Shown here: one piece after another, positions 35,909-48,700 of the stretch
How the letters are laid out: each line of letters opens with the position of its first letter
Numbering within the stretch: position 1 is the stretch's first letter
From: Bathymodiolus brooksi
Taxonomy: Eukaryota > Mollusca > Bivalvia > Mytilida > Modiolidae
DNA length: 64,000 bases
Direction of reading: 5' to 3'
NCBI GenBank assembly: GCA_963680875.1
Contig: OY804582.1
Span: 56,934,646-56,998,645, forward strand
The notes under the pieces: model-generated
What the model was told of the DNA's origin: nothing
Seen by the model: only the letters and a program-made list of their open reading frames with translations
The model's database searches: none
Program-made: the position numbers and the translations under genes

Positions 35909-36016
35909 GGGGCTGTCGTGATCGTATGATAGTTGGATTTATAACTACCTATGTAATCAGTGCCTATCACTACTAACGTTGTGAGTTCGAATCCTGCTCA
36001 GGCGAGGCGTACTCCA
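35909..36016 (+). mobile_element. SINE family 1, head only
   Basis: GGGGGCTGTCGTGATCGTAT through GTGAGTTCGAATCCTGCTCA and GGCGAGGCGTACTCC; the remainder is missing. It resembles a tRNA-like fold but lacks a proper acceptor stem. Confidence 0.8.
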
Positions 36017-36569
36017 TATTCTTGAAGTGTAACATTTTTCACACATGCAATTTTAACCAAAAGAAATGATATATTTAGTGGGTTTTTGTCGTTTTGAAAA
36101 AAGGTTGGAGTTTTACATAAAATGAGGTGGTCCACAAAAAAAAAGGAGGAGGAGCGTGACCATGTTACCCATTGGAATAGGTGACCAAGTTTAGATGACT
36201 GTCATTTTCTTTTTACCAAATATTCTGGAACTAATCCCATATTGTGTGATTCCTTACCGTAAAAACTTTATATTTTCTTGAATAGTCAGTAATGTGTGTC
36301 ATGTTGATAACTTGAAGTCACCAATAAAGAAGTGACAACACTATCATTGTCACTACACCTTACCAACAGGACATTTATAAAAATATTTTATTTTAACATA
36401 CTTAATTAATAGCTTTCTGTTATTCCGCTAACCAGAAAATGTGTTTATTATGGTACCCTTTTAACATGTAATTAACTTTTTATTTCATTACATTATAACT
36501 GGGTTTCCTTCCCCATTAAAATTGTTAACCTTATTTATAAACCAGAAAATTTTGCTAAAAAAACTATTA

Positions 36570-36731
36570 CGGTGAAATCTGTCTAAAACTGAACCTCCTT
36601 GTGGCCAATGTTTGTGTTCAGAATATATCAATTGTTAGGTTTAACCAGGTTACCAACATGGGACTTTATTTAATGTTCAGTTTATACAGGATTCCGGTTT
36701 CTGCAGGGTTTGGTTTAGACATGTTTCACTG
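36570..36731. mobile_element. 162-bp MITE with TA target duplication
   Basis: Left end CGGTGAAATCTGTCTAAAAC; reverse complement of the right end CAGTGAAACATGTCTAAACC; TA on both sides. Related in style to the CAGTGGAACC element at 31501..31637. Confidence 0.75.
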
Positions 36732-36883
36732 TATTGCCTTTGTGTGAGGTGTATATCCAAGTTGTCAGCACTCAATGCATTGTTTCCCCTTATGAAAACA
36801 ACTTCCTTGGTGCTTACAATTCTAGGTAATCAATCAGTTATTGTTAAAAGAAACCAATTAGTTTTGATATTAAGTTAGTTAGT

Positions 36884-36992
36884 TACTTGTGACAGGTCGT
36901 TGGTTTTCTCCTAGTTGTCCAGTTTCCCCCACAAATAAAACTGACAGCCATGATATAACTGAAATATTGCTGAAAGTGGCGTTAAACACCCA
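36884..36992 (+). mobile_element. SINE family 1, tail only
   Basis: ACTTGTGACAGGTCGTTGGT through GAAAGTGGCGTTAAACACCC. No head is present. Confidence 0.8.
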
Positions 36993-37020
36993 TAATCTTC
37001 ATAAATTCTTGATGGTTGAT

Positions 37021-39492
37021 TTTTAGCTCACCTGGCCATAGGCCATGTGAGCTTTTGTCATGGGTAAGCGTCCGTCGTCCGTCCGTCCGTCCGTCCGTTA
37101 GCTTTTCACATTTAAATCTTCTTCTCTGAAACCGCTGAACAGAAATCAGCCAAACTTGCCAGAAATGTTCACTTGATGGTCCTCTACCAGATTTGTGTTT
37201 TTGGTGCTGATTTGAAATCCAACATGGCTGCCAGGGTCCATAATGTGTTCTCATTGGCTGAAATTTTAAAAATCTTCTTGTCAGAAACCACTAAGTCAAT
37301 TGAATTGTGACTTTGCAGGAATGATCATTGGGTGGTCCTGTACTAAAATTGTGAATCGTTTGCCGATCGGAAATTCAAGATGGCCACCATGACTCGACTT
37401 AGTTTAACATAGGACCCTATGGGAATTTCACATTTTCATCTTTTTTTCTTAAACCACAGAACAGATTTGAATCAAACTTGGCAGAAATGTTCATTGGATG
37501 GTCATATACAAGATTTTTGTTTTTGGCGCTGATCGGAAATCCAACATGGCTGCCAGGGCCCATAATGTGTTCTGATTGGTCGAAATTTTAAAAATCTTCT
37601 TGTTAGAAACCACTAAGCCAATTGAATTGTGACTTTGCAGGAATGATCATTGGGTGGTCCTGTACTAAATTTGTGAATCGTTTGCCGATCGGAAATTCAA
37701 GATGGCCGCCATGACTCGACTTAGTTTAACATTGGACCCTATGGGAATTTCACATTTTCATCTTTTTTTCTTAAACCACAGAACAGATTTGAATCAAACT
37801 TGGCAGAAATGTTCATTGGATGGTCATATACAAGATTTTTGTTTTTGGCGCTGATCGGAAATCCAACATGGCTGCCAGGGCCCATAATGTGTTCTGATTG
37901 GTTGAAATTTAAAAAATCTTCTTGGTAGAAACCACTAAGCCAATTGAATTGTGACTTTGCAGGAATGATCATTGGGTGGTCCTGTACTAAACTTGTGAAT
38001 CGTTTGCCGATCGGAAATTCAAGATGGCCGCCATGACTCGACTTAGTTTAACATTGGACCCTATGGGAATTTCACATTTTCATCTTTTTTTCTGAAACCA
38101 CAAAACAGATTTGAATCAAACTTGGCAGAAATGTTCATTGGATGGTCATATACAAGATTTTTGTTTTTGGCGCTGATCGGAAATCCAACATGGCTGCCAG
38201 GGCCCATAATGTGTTCTGATTGGTCGAAATTTAAAAAATCTTCTTGTTAGAAACCACTAAGCCAATTGAATTGTGACTTTGCAGGAATGATCATTGGGTA
38301 GTCCTGTACTAAACTTGTGAATCGTTTGCCAATCGGAAATTCAAGATGGCCGCCATGACTCGACTTAGTTTAACATTGGACCCTATGGGAATTTCACATT
38401 TTCATCTTTTTTTCTGAAACTACAAAACAGATTTGAACCAAACTTGGCAGAAATGTTCATTGGATAGTCATATACAAGATTTGTGTTTTTGGTGCTGATC
38501 GGAAATCCAACATGGCTGCCAGGGCCTATAATGTGTTCTGATTGGTCGAAATTTAAAAAATCTTCTTGTTAGAAACCACTAAGCCAATTGAATTGTGGCT
38601 TTGCAGGAATGATCATTGGGTGGTCCTGTACTAAACTTGTGAATCATTTGCCGATCGGAAATTCAAGATGGCCACCATGACTCGACTTAATTTTAACATA
38701 GGACCCTATGGAAAAAATGTTTAAAAGTCTTCTCCTCTGAAACCAGTAAGTCAGTTTAAAGCAAACATGGGATGAATGGTCCTTAGGTGGTCAACTTTCA
38801 AAATTATGTCCTGTGACCCCGACCCCCATCCAAGATGGCAACCATCAGCGAACATAGTTTTAACATAGGACCCTATGGGAAATATATTTAAAAATCTTCT
38901 TCTCTGAAACCAGTAAGCCAATTTAAAGCAAACATGGCATGGATGGTCCTTAAGTGGTTAATTTTCAAAATTGTGTCCAGTGACCCTGACCTCCATCCAA
39001 GATGGCCACCTTCAGCAGACATACTGTAGTTTTAACATAGGACCCTATGGGAAAAAATGTTTTAAAATCTTATCCTCTGAAACTAGAAAGCCAATATAGC
39101 AAACATGTCATCAATGGTCCTTAGGTGGTCAACTTCCAAAATTGTGTTCAGTGATCCCGATCTCGGTTCAAAATGGCCACCGTCAGCAGACATAGTTTTA
39201 ACATAGGACCCTATGGGAAAATTGTTTAAAAGTCTTCTCTTCTGAAACCAGTCAGCCAATTTAAAGCAAACATGGCATGGATGGTCCTTGGGTAGTATAC
39301 TTTCAAAATTGTGTCCGGTGACCACGACCTCCATCCATGATGGCTGCCATGAGCAGACATAGTTTTAACATAGAACCCTATGGCAGTATGGGATTTGAAT
39401 AGTAACTTAGATGTATTCAGCATGCAGACATTCTTAAGAGGACTTATTTATGTCAGGTGAGCGATACAGGCTCACCTGAGCCTCTAGTTTTG
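37021..39492. mobile_element. 2.5-kb repeat element built of nested tandem units
   Basis: Starts TTTTAGCTCACCTGGCCATA, then GGCCATGTGAGCTTTTGTCA, and (CCGT)n. It ends CAGGCTCACCTGAGCCTCTA then GTTTTG. Between ~37090 and 38700 a 322-bp unit repeats (GGACCCTATGGGAATTTCAC at 37412, 37734, 38056 and 38378). From 38701 to ~39370 a shorter ~167-bp unit repeats four times (GGACCCTATGG landmarks at 38701, 38868, 39040, 39206; a variant at 39373). 322 is close to twice 161, so the long unit is probably a dimer of the short one. Same family as 27421..28053. Confidence 0.85.
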
Positions 39493-39548
39493 TTGTATCT
39501 ACCTCCAGTTCGAGCGAAAATATCTACACTTCATATGAAAAATAAATA

Positions 39549-39554
39549 TTTATT
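39549..39554 (-). terminator. Possible polyadenylation signal of the Cys-loop receptor
   Basis: AATAAA on the minus strand, ~98 bp beyond the receptor stop codon. The spacing is plausible, but the sequence is AT-rich. Confidence 0.4.
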
Positions 39555-39651
39555 ACAGTGATCTTGTCCATTTCTTAGATTCAACACAAACCATTCTAAT
39601 GGAAGATACAGCGAATTGAAATATCAAATAAATGAAACATAACTTATGTGA

Positions 39652-39792
39652 TCAGACCATATAATACGTCCAATAAACAACATTGAATATAACAAAAAGT
39701 AAAGGAAAGACAACTCTTGAAGCTTTGTCTATTTTTCTGGCCAGATCTCTGTTATGTTGTAATTTATTGTCTTCAACTGTCTCTTGAGAAAT
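39652..39792 (-). CDS. Cys-loop receptor exon 9 (M4 and stop)
   Basis: 141 nt. Acceptor CTCCCACAG. Encodes [27 protein letters not shown] and M4 ([19 protein letters not shown]), then TGA. Joins exon 8 in phase 0. An intervening small exon cannot be excluded but is not needed. Confidence 0.93.
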   Translation of the reverse strand: MSQETVEDNKLQHNRDLARKIDKASRVVFPLLFVIFNVVYWTYYMV

Positions 39793-42700
39793 CTGTGGGA
39801 GAAAAACAATTAAACTTACAATATTTAACATCAATAATTTGACCGTCAAAAATTAGAAATAACAATTTTAAATTGTTAACTGATATATGTGTCTGAACCA
39901 TTTTATCAATCAGTGCCTTTCACCAATAAAGTTGTCAGTTCGAAAACTGTTCATGGCGAGGTGTACTCGATACAATATTATGTGATAAAGTTTGTCAGTG
40001 ACTTGCGACAGATCGGTGGTTTTCTCGTGGTACTCGGGGTTTCCTTCACCAATAAAAGTGACCGCCACAATATAGCTGAAATAATGTTGAAAGTGGCATT
40101 AAACACCATAAACCAACCAACCAACCATTTTATTGTGGGTCTTTATTTTAGAATAATGATCATTTTGTCCAAGTTAAAGCGAGGACTGCAAATTAGAATA
40201 ATGAAAACAAAAGGAAGAGCAGAATTCACCCCCCCCCCCCCCCGGTTTTTTTTACGGTGGGGTCTGTCTTCCTTCTCTTTAGTTTTTTGTGTTGTCCTAT
40301 TATGCGTCTGTAAGTTCTCGAGTTCCATGTTGTGATGTCCCCTACGATTTCTACATACAAATGATATTCGGTTCGTCTTTACCTCCCTGCCAGTTGTTTG
40401 TAGGAGGGCTCATGTCTTATTTACGTTATTTGCATATAGTGGTGTCCAACATATATTGTGCTGTGTTATTGTTTTGTTTGTCTTCATCTTGTGTCTCGTG
40501 TATCTAATGTTGTCAGTTTCTCTGGATTGTCTAGTTTCTCGTGTATCTAATGTTGTCAGTTTCTCTGGATTGTCTATTTTTGATTGCCACCTTGGTATTC
40601 TCTAATTTATTCAAGAACAACCACAAAAGTCATCTGCAAAAATAGGACTCAAACTTATACAATTTTTTTTTTTTTTTTTTACCAAATATTTCTCTTTTCA
40701 TTTGATTAACAGTAAATTACAAGATATACCTGGTTAGATTCAATATCTTTAAAACCATTAATATACGGTTTGGAACTTTGTCGTTCTCGTCGTCTTTTTT
40801 GCACTCTTGCTATCATACAAACATATGCATATTCAATCATTGCACCAAAAACCAGCAATAAGCATACCACATTCCAAATATCAATTGCTCGTATATACGA
40901 CACTTGCTGCGACATGCCAACGCTAAGATTCCCATTGGTAGATATTGTTAAGACTGTTAGAATTCCAAGAGAGACTCTGGCTGGTGCAGCATCAATATTC
41001 AACCAGAAAGACACCCATGATAACATTACAATTAACACGGAAGGTGCGAACACTTGAATCATATAGAATCCATACCGCCGAGTTAATGGTATTGTAACGC
41101 CGATACATGTATAATTCCCTGTGGATAAAATCAAATTATATTGTGTATTACTAATATCTTATGAGGCTGAGGCTGTTATTAATTTGATCAAAATTAGGTT
41201 CTCCTCCATTAGGTGACCCTATCCGATTTTGGTCATCATGTTTAGGCCCTTTGGTTTTATTGCTCCTAAACACTTTTAAATTACATATATTCGTCTTTCC
41301 AATCTGTTGATTATGAGTGTAACATACCTGATGAAGGTTATACCAGAAACATGTCGTGCACGTAACATACCTGATGAAGGTTATACCAGAAACATGTCGT
41401 GCACATAGCATACCTGATGAAGGTTATTCCAATCTGTTGATTATGAGTGTAGCATACCTGATGAAGGTTATTCCAATCTGTTGATTATGAGTGTAGCATA
41501 CCTGATGAAGGTTATTCCAATCTGTTGATTATGAGTGTAGCATACCTGATGAAGGTTATTCCAGAAACATGTCGTGCACGTAGCATACCTGATGAAGGTT
41601 ATTCCAGAAACATGTTGTGCACGTAGCATACCTGATGAAGGTTATTCCAGAAACATGTCGTGCACGTAGCTTACCTGATGAAGGTTATTCCAGAAACATG
41701 TCGTGCACGTAGCATACCTGATGAAGGTTATACCAGAAGCATGTCGTGCACGTAGCATACCTGATGAAGGTTATTCCAGAAACATGTCGTGCACGTAGCA
41801 TACCTGATGAAGGTTATTCCAGAAACATGTCGTGCACGTAGCATACCTGATGAAGGTTATTCCAGAAACGTCGTGCACGTAGCATACCTGATGAAGGTTA
41901 TACCAGAAACATGTCGTAAACGTAGCATACCCAATGAAGGTATACCAGAAACATGTCGTGCACGTAGCATACCTGATGAAGGTTATACCAGAAACATGTC
42001 ATGCACGTAGCATACCTGATGAAGGTTATTCCAGAAACATGTCGTGCACGTAGCATACCTGATGAAGGTTATACCAGAAACATGTCGTGCACGTAGCATA
42101 CCTGATGAAGGTTATACCAGAAACATGTCGTGCACGTAGCATACCTGATGAAGGTTATACCAGAAACATGTCGTGCACGTAGCATACCTGATGAAGGTTA
42201 TACCAGAAACATGTCGTGCACGTAACATACCTGATGAAGGTTATACCAGAAACATGTCGTGCACGTAACATACCTGATGAAGGTTATACCAGAAACATGT
42301 CGTGCACGTAACATACCTGATGAAGGTTATACCAGAAACATGTCGTGCACGTAACATACCTGATGAAGGTTATACCAGAAACATGTCGTGCACGTAACAT
42401 ACCTGATGAAGGTTATACCAGAAACATGTCGTGCACGTAACATACCTGATGAAGGTTATACCAGAAACATGTCGTGCACGTAACATACCTGATGAAGGTT
42501 ATACCAGAAACATGTCGTGCACGTAACATACCTGATGAAGGTTATACCAGAAACATGTCGTGCACGTAACATACCTGATGAAGGTTATACCAGAAACATG
42601 TCGTGCACGTAGCATACCTGATGAAGGTTATACCAGAAACATGTCGTGCACGTAGCATACCTGATGAAGGTTATACCAGAAACATGTCGTGCACGTAACA

Positions 42701-45700
42701 TACCTGATGAAGGTTATACCAGAAACATGTCGTGCACGTAACATACCTGATGAAGGTTATACCAGAAACATGTCGTGCACGTAACATACCTGATGAAGGT
42801 TATACCAGAAACATGTCGTGCACGTAGCATACCTGATGAAGGTTATACCAGAAACATGTCGTGCACGTAACATACCTGATGAAGGTTATACCAGAAACAT
42901 GTCGTGCACGTAGCATACCCGATGAAGGTTATACCAGAAACATGTCGTGCACGTAGCATACCCGATGAAGGTTATACCCAGAAACATGTCGTGCACGTAG
43001 CATACCCGATGAAGGTTATACCAGAAACATGTCGTACACGTAGCATACCCGATGAAGGTTATACCAGAAACATGTCGTGCACGTAGCATACCTGATGAAG
43101 GTTATACCAGAAACATGTCATGCACGTAGCATACCTGATGAAGGTTATTCCAGAAACATGTCGTGCACGTAGCATACCTGATGAAGGTTATACCAGAAAC
43201 ATGTCGTGCACGTAGCATACCTGATGAAGGTTATACCAGAAACATGTCGTGCACGTAGCATACCTGATGAAGGTTATACCAGAAACATGTCGTGCACGTA
43301 GCATACCTGATGAAGGTTATACCAGAAACATGTCGTGCACGTAACATACCTGATGAAGGTTATTCCAGAAACGTCGTGCACGTAGCATACCTGATGAAGG
43401 TTATACCAGAAACATGTCGTAAACGTAGCATACCCAATGAAGGTTATACCAGAAACATGTCGTGCACGTAGCATACCTGATGAAGGTTATACCAGAAACA
43501 TGTCATGCACGTAGCATACCTGATGAAGGTTATTCCAGAAACATGTCGTGCACGTAGCATACCTGATGAAGGTTATACCAGAAACATGTCGTGCACGTAG
43601 CATACCTGATGAAGGTTATACCAGAAACATGTCGTGCACGTAGCATACCTGATGAAGGTTATACCAGAAACATGTCGTGCACGTAACATACCTGATGAAG
43701 GTTATACCAGAAACATGTCGTGCACGTAACATACCTGATGAAGGTTATACCAGAAACATGTCGTGCACGTAACATACCTGATGAAGGTTATACCAGAAAC
43801 ATGTCGTGCACGTAACATACCTGATGAAGGTTATACCAGAAACATGTCGTGCACGTAACATACCTGATGAAGGTTATACCAGAAACATGTCGTGCACGTA
43901 ACATACCTGATGAAGGTTATACCAGAAACATGTCGTGCACGTAACATACCTGATGAAGGTTATACCAGAAACATGTCGTGCACGTAACATACCTGATGAA
44001 GGTTATACCAGAAACATGTCGTGCACGTAACATACCTGATGAAGGTTATACCAGAAACATGTCGTGCACGTAGCATACCTGATGAAGGTTATACCAGAAA
44101 CATGTCGTGCACGTAGCATACCTGATGAAGGTTATACCAGAAACATGTCGTGCACGTAACATACCTGATGAAGGTTATACCAGAAACATGTCGTGCACGT
44201 AACATACCTGATGAAGGTTATACCAGAAACATGTCGTGCACGTAACATACCTGATGAAGGTTATACCAGAAACATGTCGTGCACGTAACATACCTGATGA
44301 AGGTTATACCAGAAACATGTCGTGCACGTAACATACCTGATGAAGGTTATACCAGAAACATGTCGTGCACGTAGCATACCCGATGAAGGTTATACCAGAA
44401 ACATGTCGTGCACGTAGCATACCCGATGAAGGTTATACCCAGAAACATGTCGTGCACGTAGCATACCCGATGAAGGTTATACCAGAAACATGTCGTACAC
44501 GTAGCATACCCGATGAAGGTTATACCAGAAACATGTCGTGCACGTAGCATACCTGATGAAGGTTATACCAGAAACATGTCATGCACGTAGCATACCTGAT
44601 GAAGGTTATTCCAGAAACATGTCGTGCACGTAGCATACCTGATGAAGGTTATACCAGAAACATGTCGTGCACGTAGCATACCTGATGAAGGTTATACCAG
44701 AAACATGTCGTGCACGTAGCATACCTGATGAAGGTTATACCAGAAACATGTCGTGCACGTAGCATACCTGATGAAGGTTATACCAGAAACATGTCGTGCA
44801 CGTAACATACCTGATGAAGGTTATACCAGAAACATGTCGTGCACGTAACATACCTGATGAAGGTTATACCAGAAACATGTTGTGCACGTAACATACCTGA
44901 TGAAGGTTATACCAGAAACATGTCGTGCACGTAACATACCTGATGAAGGTTATACCAGAAACATGTCGTGCACGTAACATACCTGATGAAGGTTATACCA
45001 GAAACATGTCGTGCACGTAACATACCTGATGAAGGTTATACCAGAAACATGTCGTGCACGTAACATACCTGATGAAGGTTATACCAGAAACATGTCGTGC
45101 ACACTAAATATGATAAGTACAAAACATTAACAAAACTAATAATAAGACTACCATATACTGTATATATAACTGCAATTTTTATTATTTGAAAATACCCTTG
45201 GTTCAACTTAATTATTGTGTTTGATACACAGTAAACCTCTTTCTTAAGAGAGGCAGGAACTGTTTACCATTCACGAGAATCTGGATTCACACCCAGTTTT
45301 TGGTAGGTCTCTGGTGTTAATCTTTCTTAGTTTCCTGTCTGGTGTTTTGTTTGTCTTCGTCCTGTGGTTTGTGTGCCCAATGTTGATAGTACCTCTGTAT
45401 TGTCCATTCTTGATTGCCCTTTCTGTTTTCTCAAATGTTTATTTAATAAGATTGCAGTGGTTGGAAAATTGAAAACCGCTATTAACAGCTACAGTGGTGT
45501 CTATCCTTGTTGTTTGTTTAATTTACTGAGTACCCAGTACACGTTAAATAACTACAATTTATTGGGACATTAATGATGCAACAATTTCTAGGTGGAATCT
45601 TACAGGTGAAGAAAGAGATATGTTATCTCTCCTGGTTTTATTCTTTTAATTTTCTTCTTTTCTTAAAATGTATTTCAGTCTTGTAGTTTTGTTTTAGATT

Positions 45701-48700
45701 TTTCATTTTCTATTGATGCTGTATTTCTAATTTGTGCTACCTTTAATTTATGGGTTTGTATCTAGAGTACCATAACGGGTGTCACTAGTGGAGCAGGAAC
45801 TGCTTACCATTCTGAAGCACCTGAGTTCACCCTCAGTTTTTAGTGGGGTTCATGTTTCTTGATCTTTAATTCTCTGTGTAGTGTTTTGTAGATGGATGTT
45901 TCTTGGTGTCTACGGATTCTGATTGCCCCTTTGGTATCTTCAAACTCTTCTTAATACTGACTTTGTACTAACTTTTCAGTTTTCTACTAAATAATAATAT
46001 CGTTAATTGAACAGTGATATAGTTGGTATTTATAAGAACAAAAGCGTTAGTTGTTACCTGAAGGGTATGAACTGTCACATGCATAAGACTCTGGATCACC
46101 TATTTCAAACTGGCTGTGTACAATTCCCTCTTTAAATGTCATAGCTGGATCAATCCAACGGAAGGATATTGTGTTCGCGGTATATCCATCTAAAAATAAC
46201 ATCTAAATTGTTTTAATAAAACACAACTACGGCATAAACTTAAGTATGTATATTATACACATTAAAACGTCGATTGACGTGCTCGCGATCGCCTTCTTTG
46301 GTTAATTAAAGGCTATCATGCTGGGGTCGGTGGTATAAAGGTAACCGTATTCACCTCAGTGCCAGTGGTGTAAAGGTTAGCGTGATCCCCTCGGTGGTGT
46401 AAAGGTTAGCGTGATCGCCTCGATGGTCGGTGATGTAAAGGTTAGCGTACACTCCTCAGTGGTGTAAAGGTTAGCGTGATCACCTCGATGGTCGGTGGTG
46501 TAAAGGTTAGCGTGATCGCCTCGATGGTCGGTGATGTAAAGGTTAGCGTGGTCGCCTCGGTGGTGTAAAGGTTAGCGTGATCGCCTCGATGGTCGGTGAT
46601 GTAAAGGTTAGCGTGATCGCCTCGATGGTCGGTGATGTAAAGTTTAGCGTACACTCCTCAGTGGTGTAAAGGTTAGCGTGGTCGCCTCGATGGTCGGTGG
46701 TGTAAAGGTTAACGTACTCTCCTCATTGGTGTAAAGGTTAGCGTGATCGCCTCGATGGTCGGTGGTGTAAAAGTTAGCGTACTCTCCTCAGTGGTGTAAA
46801 GGTCGAGGTGTTCATCTCACAGGCACTCGAATTCCGGACCCCCCTTTTTTTCTCATTTGGTCCCTCTCGCGATTATGGTATGGATTTTTGTCTGGAAGTA
46901 TATCTTTGAGCCATTTATTCCATATTTTACAACATTTCGTGTTACAACTCTCTCGTTCTACTAACTTTTGTTTCTAGGTCCAGCTGGACCTAGAAACAAA
47001 AGTTAGTAGAACGAGAGAGTTGTAACACGAAATGTTGTAAAATATGGAATAAATGGCTCAAAGATATACTTCCAGACAAAGATCCATACCATAATCGTGG
47101 GAGGGACCAAATGAGGAAAAAGGGGGGTCCGGAATTCGAGTGTCTGTGGTTCGTCTCGATGGTGTAGAGGCTGATGTGCTCGTCTCTGTTGGGTAAAGGT
47201 TAATATGCACCCCTAGATTGTGGTAGATCGTGGATTTGATTAACTGAAGACGACTATAAAATAGATATTGTTTCAGCGTCTTAGCTAAGAATGAACTATC
47301 AAGGAGTAAGAGCAAAGGCTGGTTGGCAAACTAAACATCACCATATTTTAAAAAAAGTTCTCGGCATAATAGGGCTGAAAAATTGCTCACTTGGTGTTGA
47401 GCAACAATTACCCACTCATTTACAATAGAAAAACAAACGAAGACACTGTGATGATGATTCAGTTAATAAAACCAAAAGAAGCATTGTCTGGCGAATACTG
47501 AAAGTGATTGAACGGTAATGTGAAATTGGTAAATAAACGGCAACAAATAAGGTGACGTCATTCACAAGATGTAGTTTTCCTCAGAGTATGGTACAAATTT
47601 GTTAATTTAATTCGACCCTTTTTATTTGATTAAAATTTGTATTTATTGAAATGTTAGATAAACTTATTACATAAATAGTGTGTTGGTATACGTACAAGAC
47701 TTTGTGTCAGGTCTCGTCTGTTGCGTGAACGAACCGCATCACAAGTAAGACACAACTCGTCGCTATATATCGCCACTCGTATTGATATTGGTTCACACAA
47801 TAGGCTCGACCTGATACAAAGTCTTGTATCAACACACTATGTATATATGTAATGGGTATCTATATAGGGAAGTGGGGTGTTTTCTTCCGCCATGTAATTG
47901 TACAACGTCAGCAATATAAAAAGGGGTCCCATACTGAGACACTGCACATAAATAATGCTTTATGTGTGGTATTACTCAATACTCCATACCTGCCTACATA
48001 CATACAGGTACTCTTGTTTTAGTAAACAGCCTAGACAACTTACAACTTTCTAGTTCCATCACACACAGTTGTTTATCAAATGGAAATTCTTGTAAATTCA
48101 TGAAACAAGTGAAGGTTCCAGTAACTCTGAAATTAAGAGTTGTTCGCCTTGGATAAAAGTATCTTTTGTCGTTCGTTATATAAAGCATTATTGATAAAGC
48201 AGTAGGCTGTGGCAGTGATCTTATGGCAATTTAACGTGAACAACCGGTGGCGTTGACAGGTATGTCAATTGACAAGCTAAAACCAGAATGAAAAGATAGA
48301 TGTCTAGGAAAATGAAAGTATAATCGTGTTGTGCCGTTTAGTTTGTCTTTAACTCGGTGGTAAAAATATCGCTATTTTTTGTATTGTTTGTCTTCTGTGT
48401 TCTTTGGTAGGTATTGCCTGTATCGGGTCTCTGGATTGTCCATTCTAGACAGATAAGACTATGAAAATGGAGTATGCTCAATTATTACATTGGTAATGCT
48501 CTATATTTTGTCAAGCAAGTGGATGAACAATAAATCTAACATTGCCACTTGGATGAGTCCACGGAGAGAAGCTTAGATTGACACAGTATATATGATTAAT
48601 TTTTCGCCATCCTTTACAACATATTAAAGTTGCTGACCTAGATTGCTGTCAAATTAAAAATAATAAATATATGTACCATCTACACACGCTTAAACACTTG

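Larger units (their letters stand above)
33210..39651. other. Convergent intergenic region between PPID and the Cys-loop receptor
   Basis: No protein-coding gene is recognised. It holds SINE copies or fragments (33918..34145, 35063..35200, 35909..36016, 36884..36992), a MITE (36570..36731) and the 37021..39492 repeat. The 83-codon frame at 34553..34804 has no recognisable domain. Confidence 0.7.

Noticed and set aside
35909..36016. Possible tRNA gene (B box GGTTCGAATCC)
   Set aside because: Identical sequence is the head of the SINE family; no acceptor-stem pairing, and a truncated SINE explains it. The same applies to other tRNA-like heads.
41320..45108. Array mistaken for a CRISPR locus
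   Set aside because: Units are directly adjacent with no unique spacers, in an intron of an animal gene.
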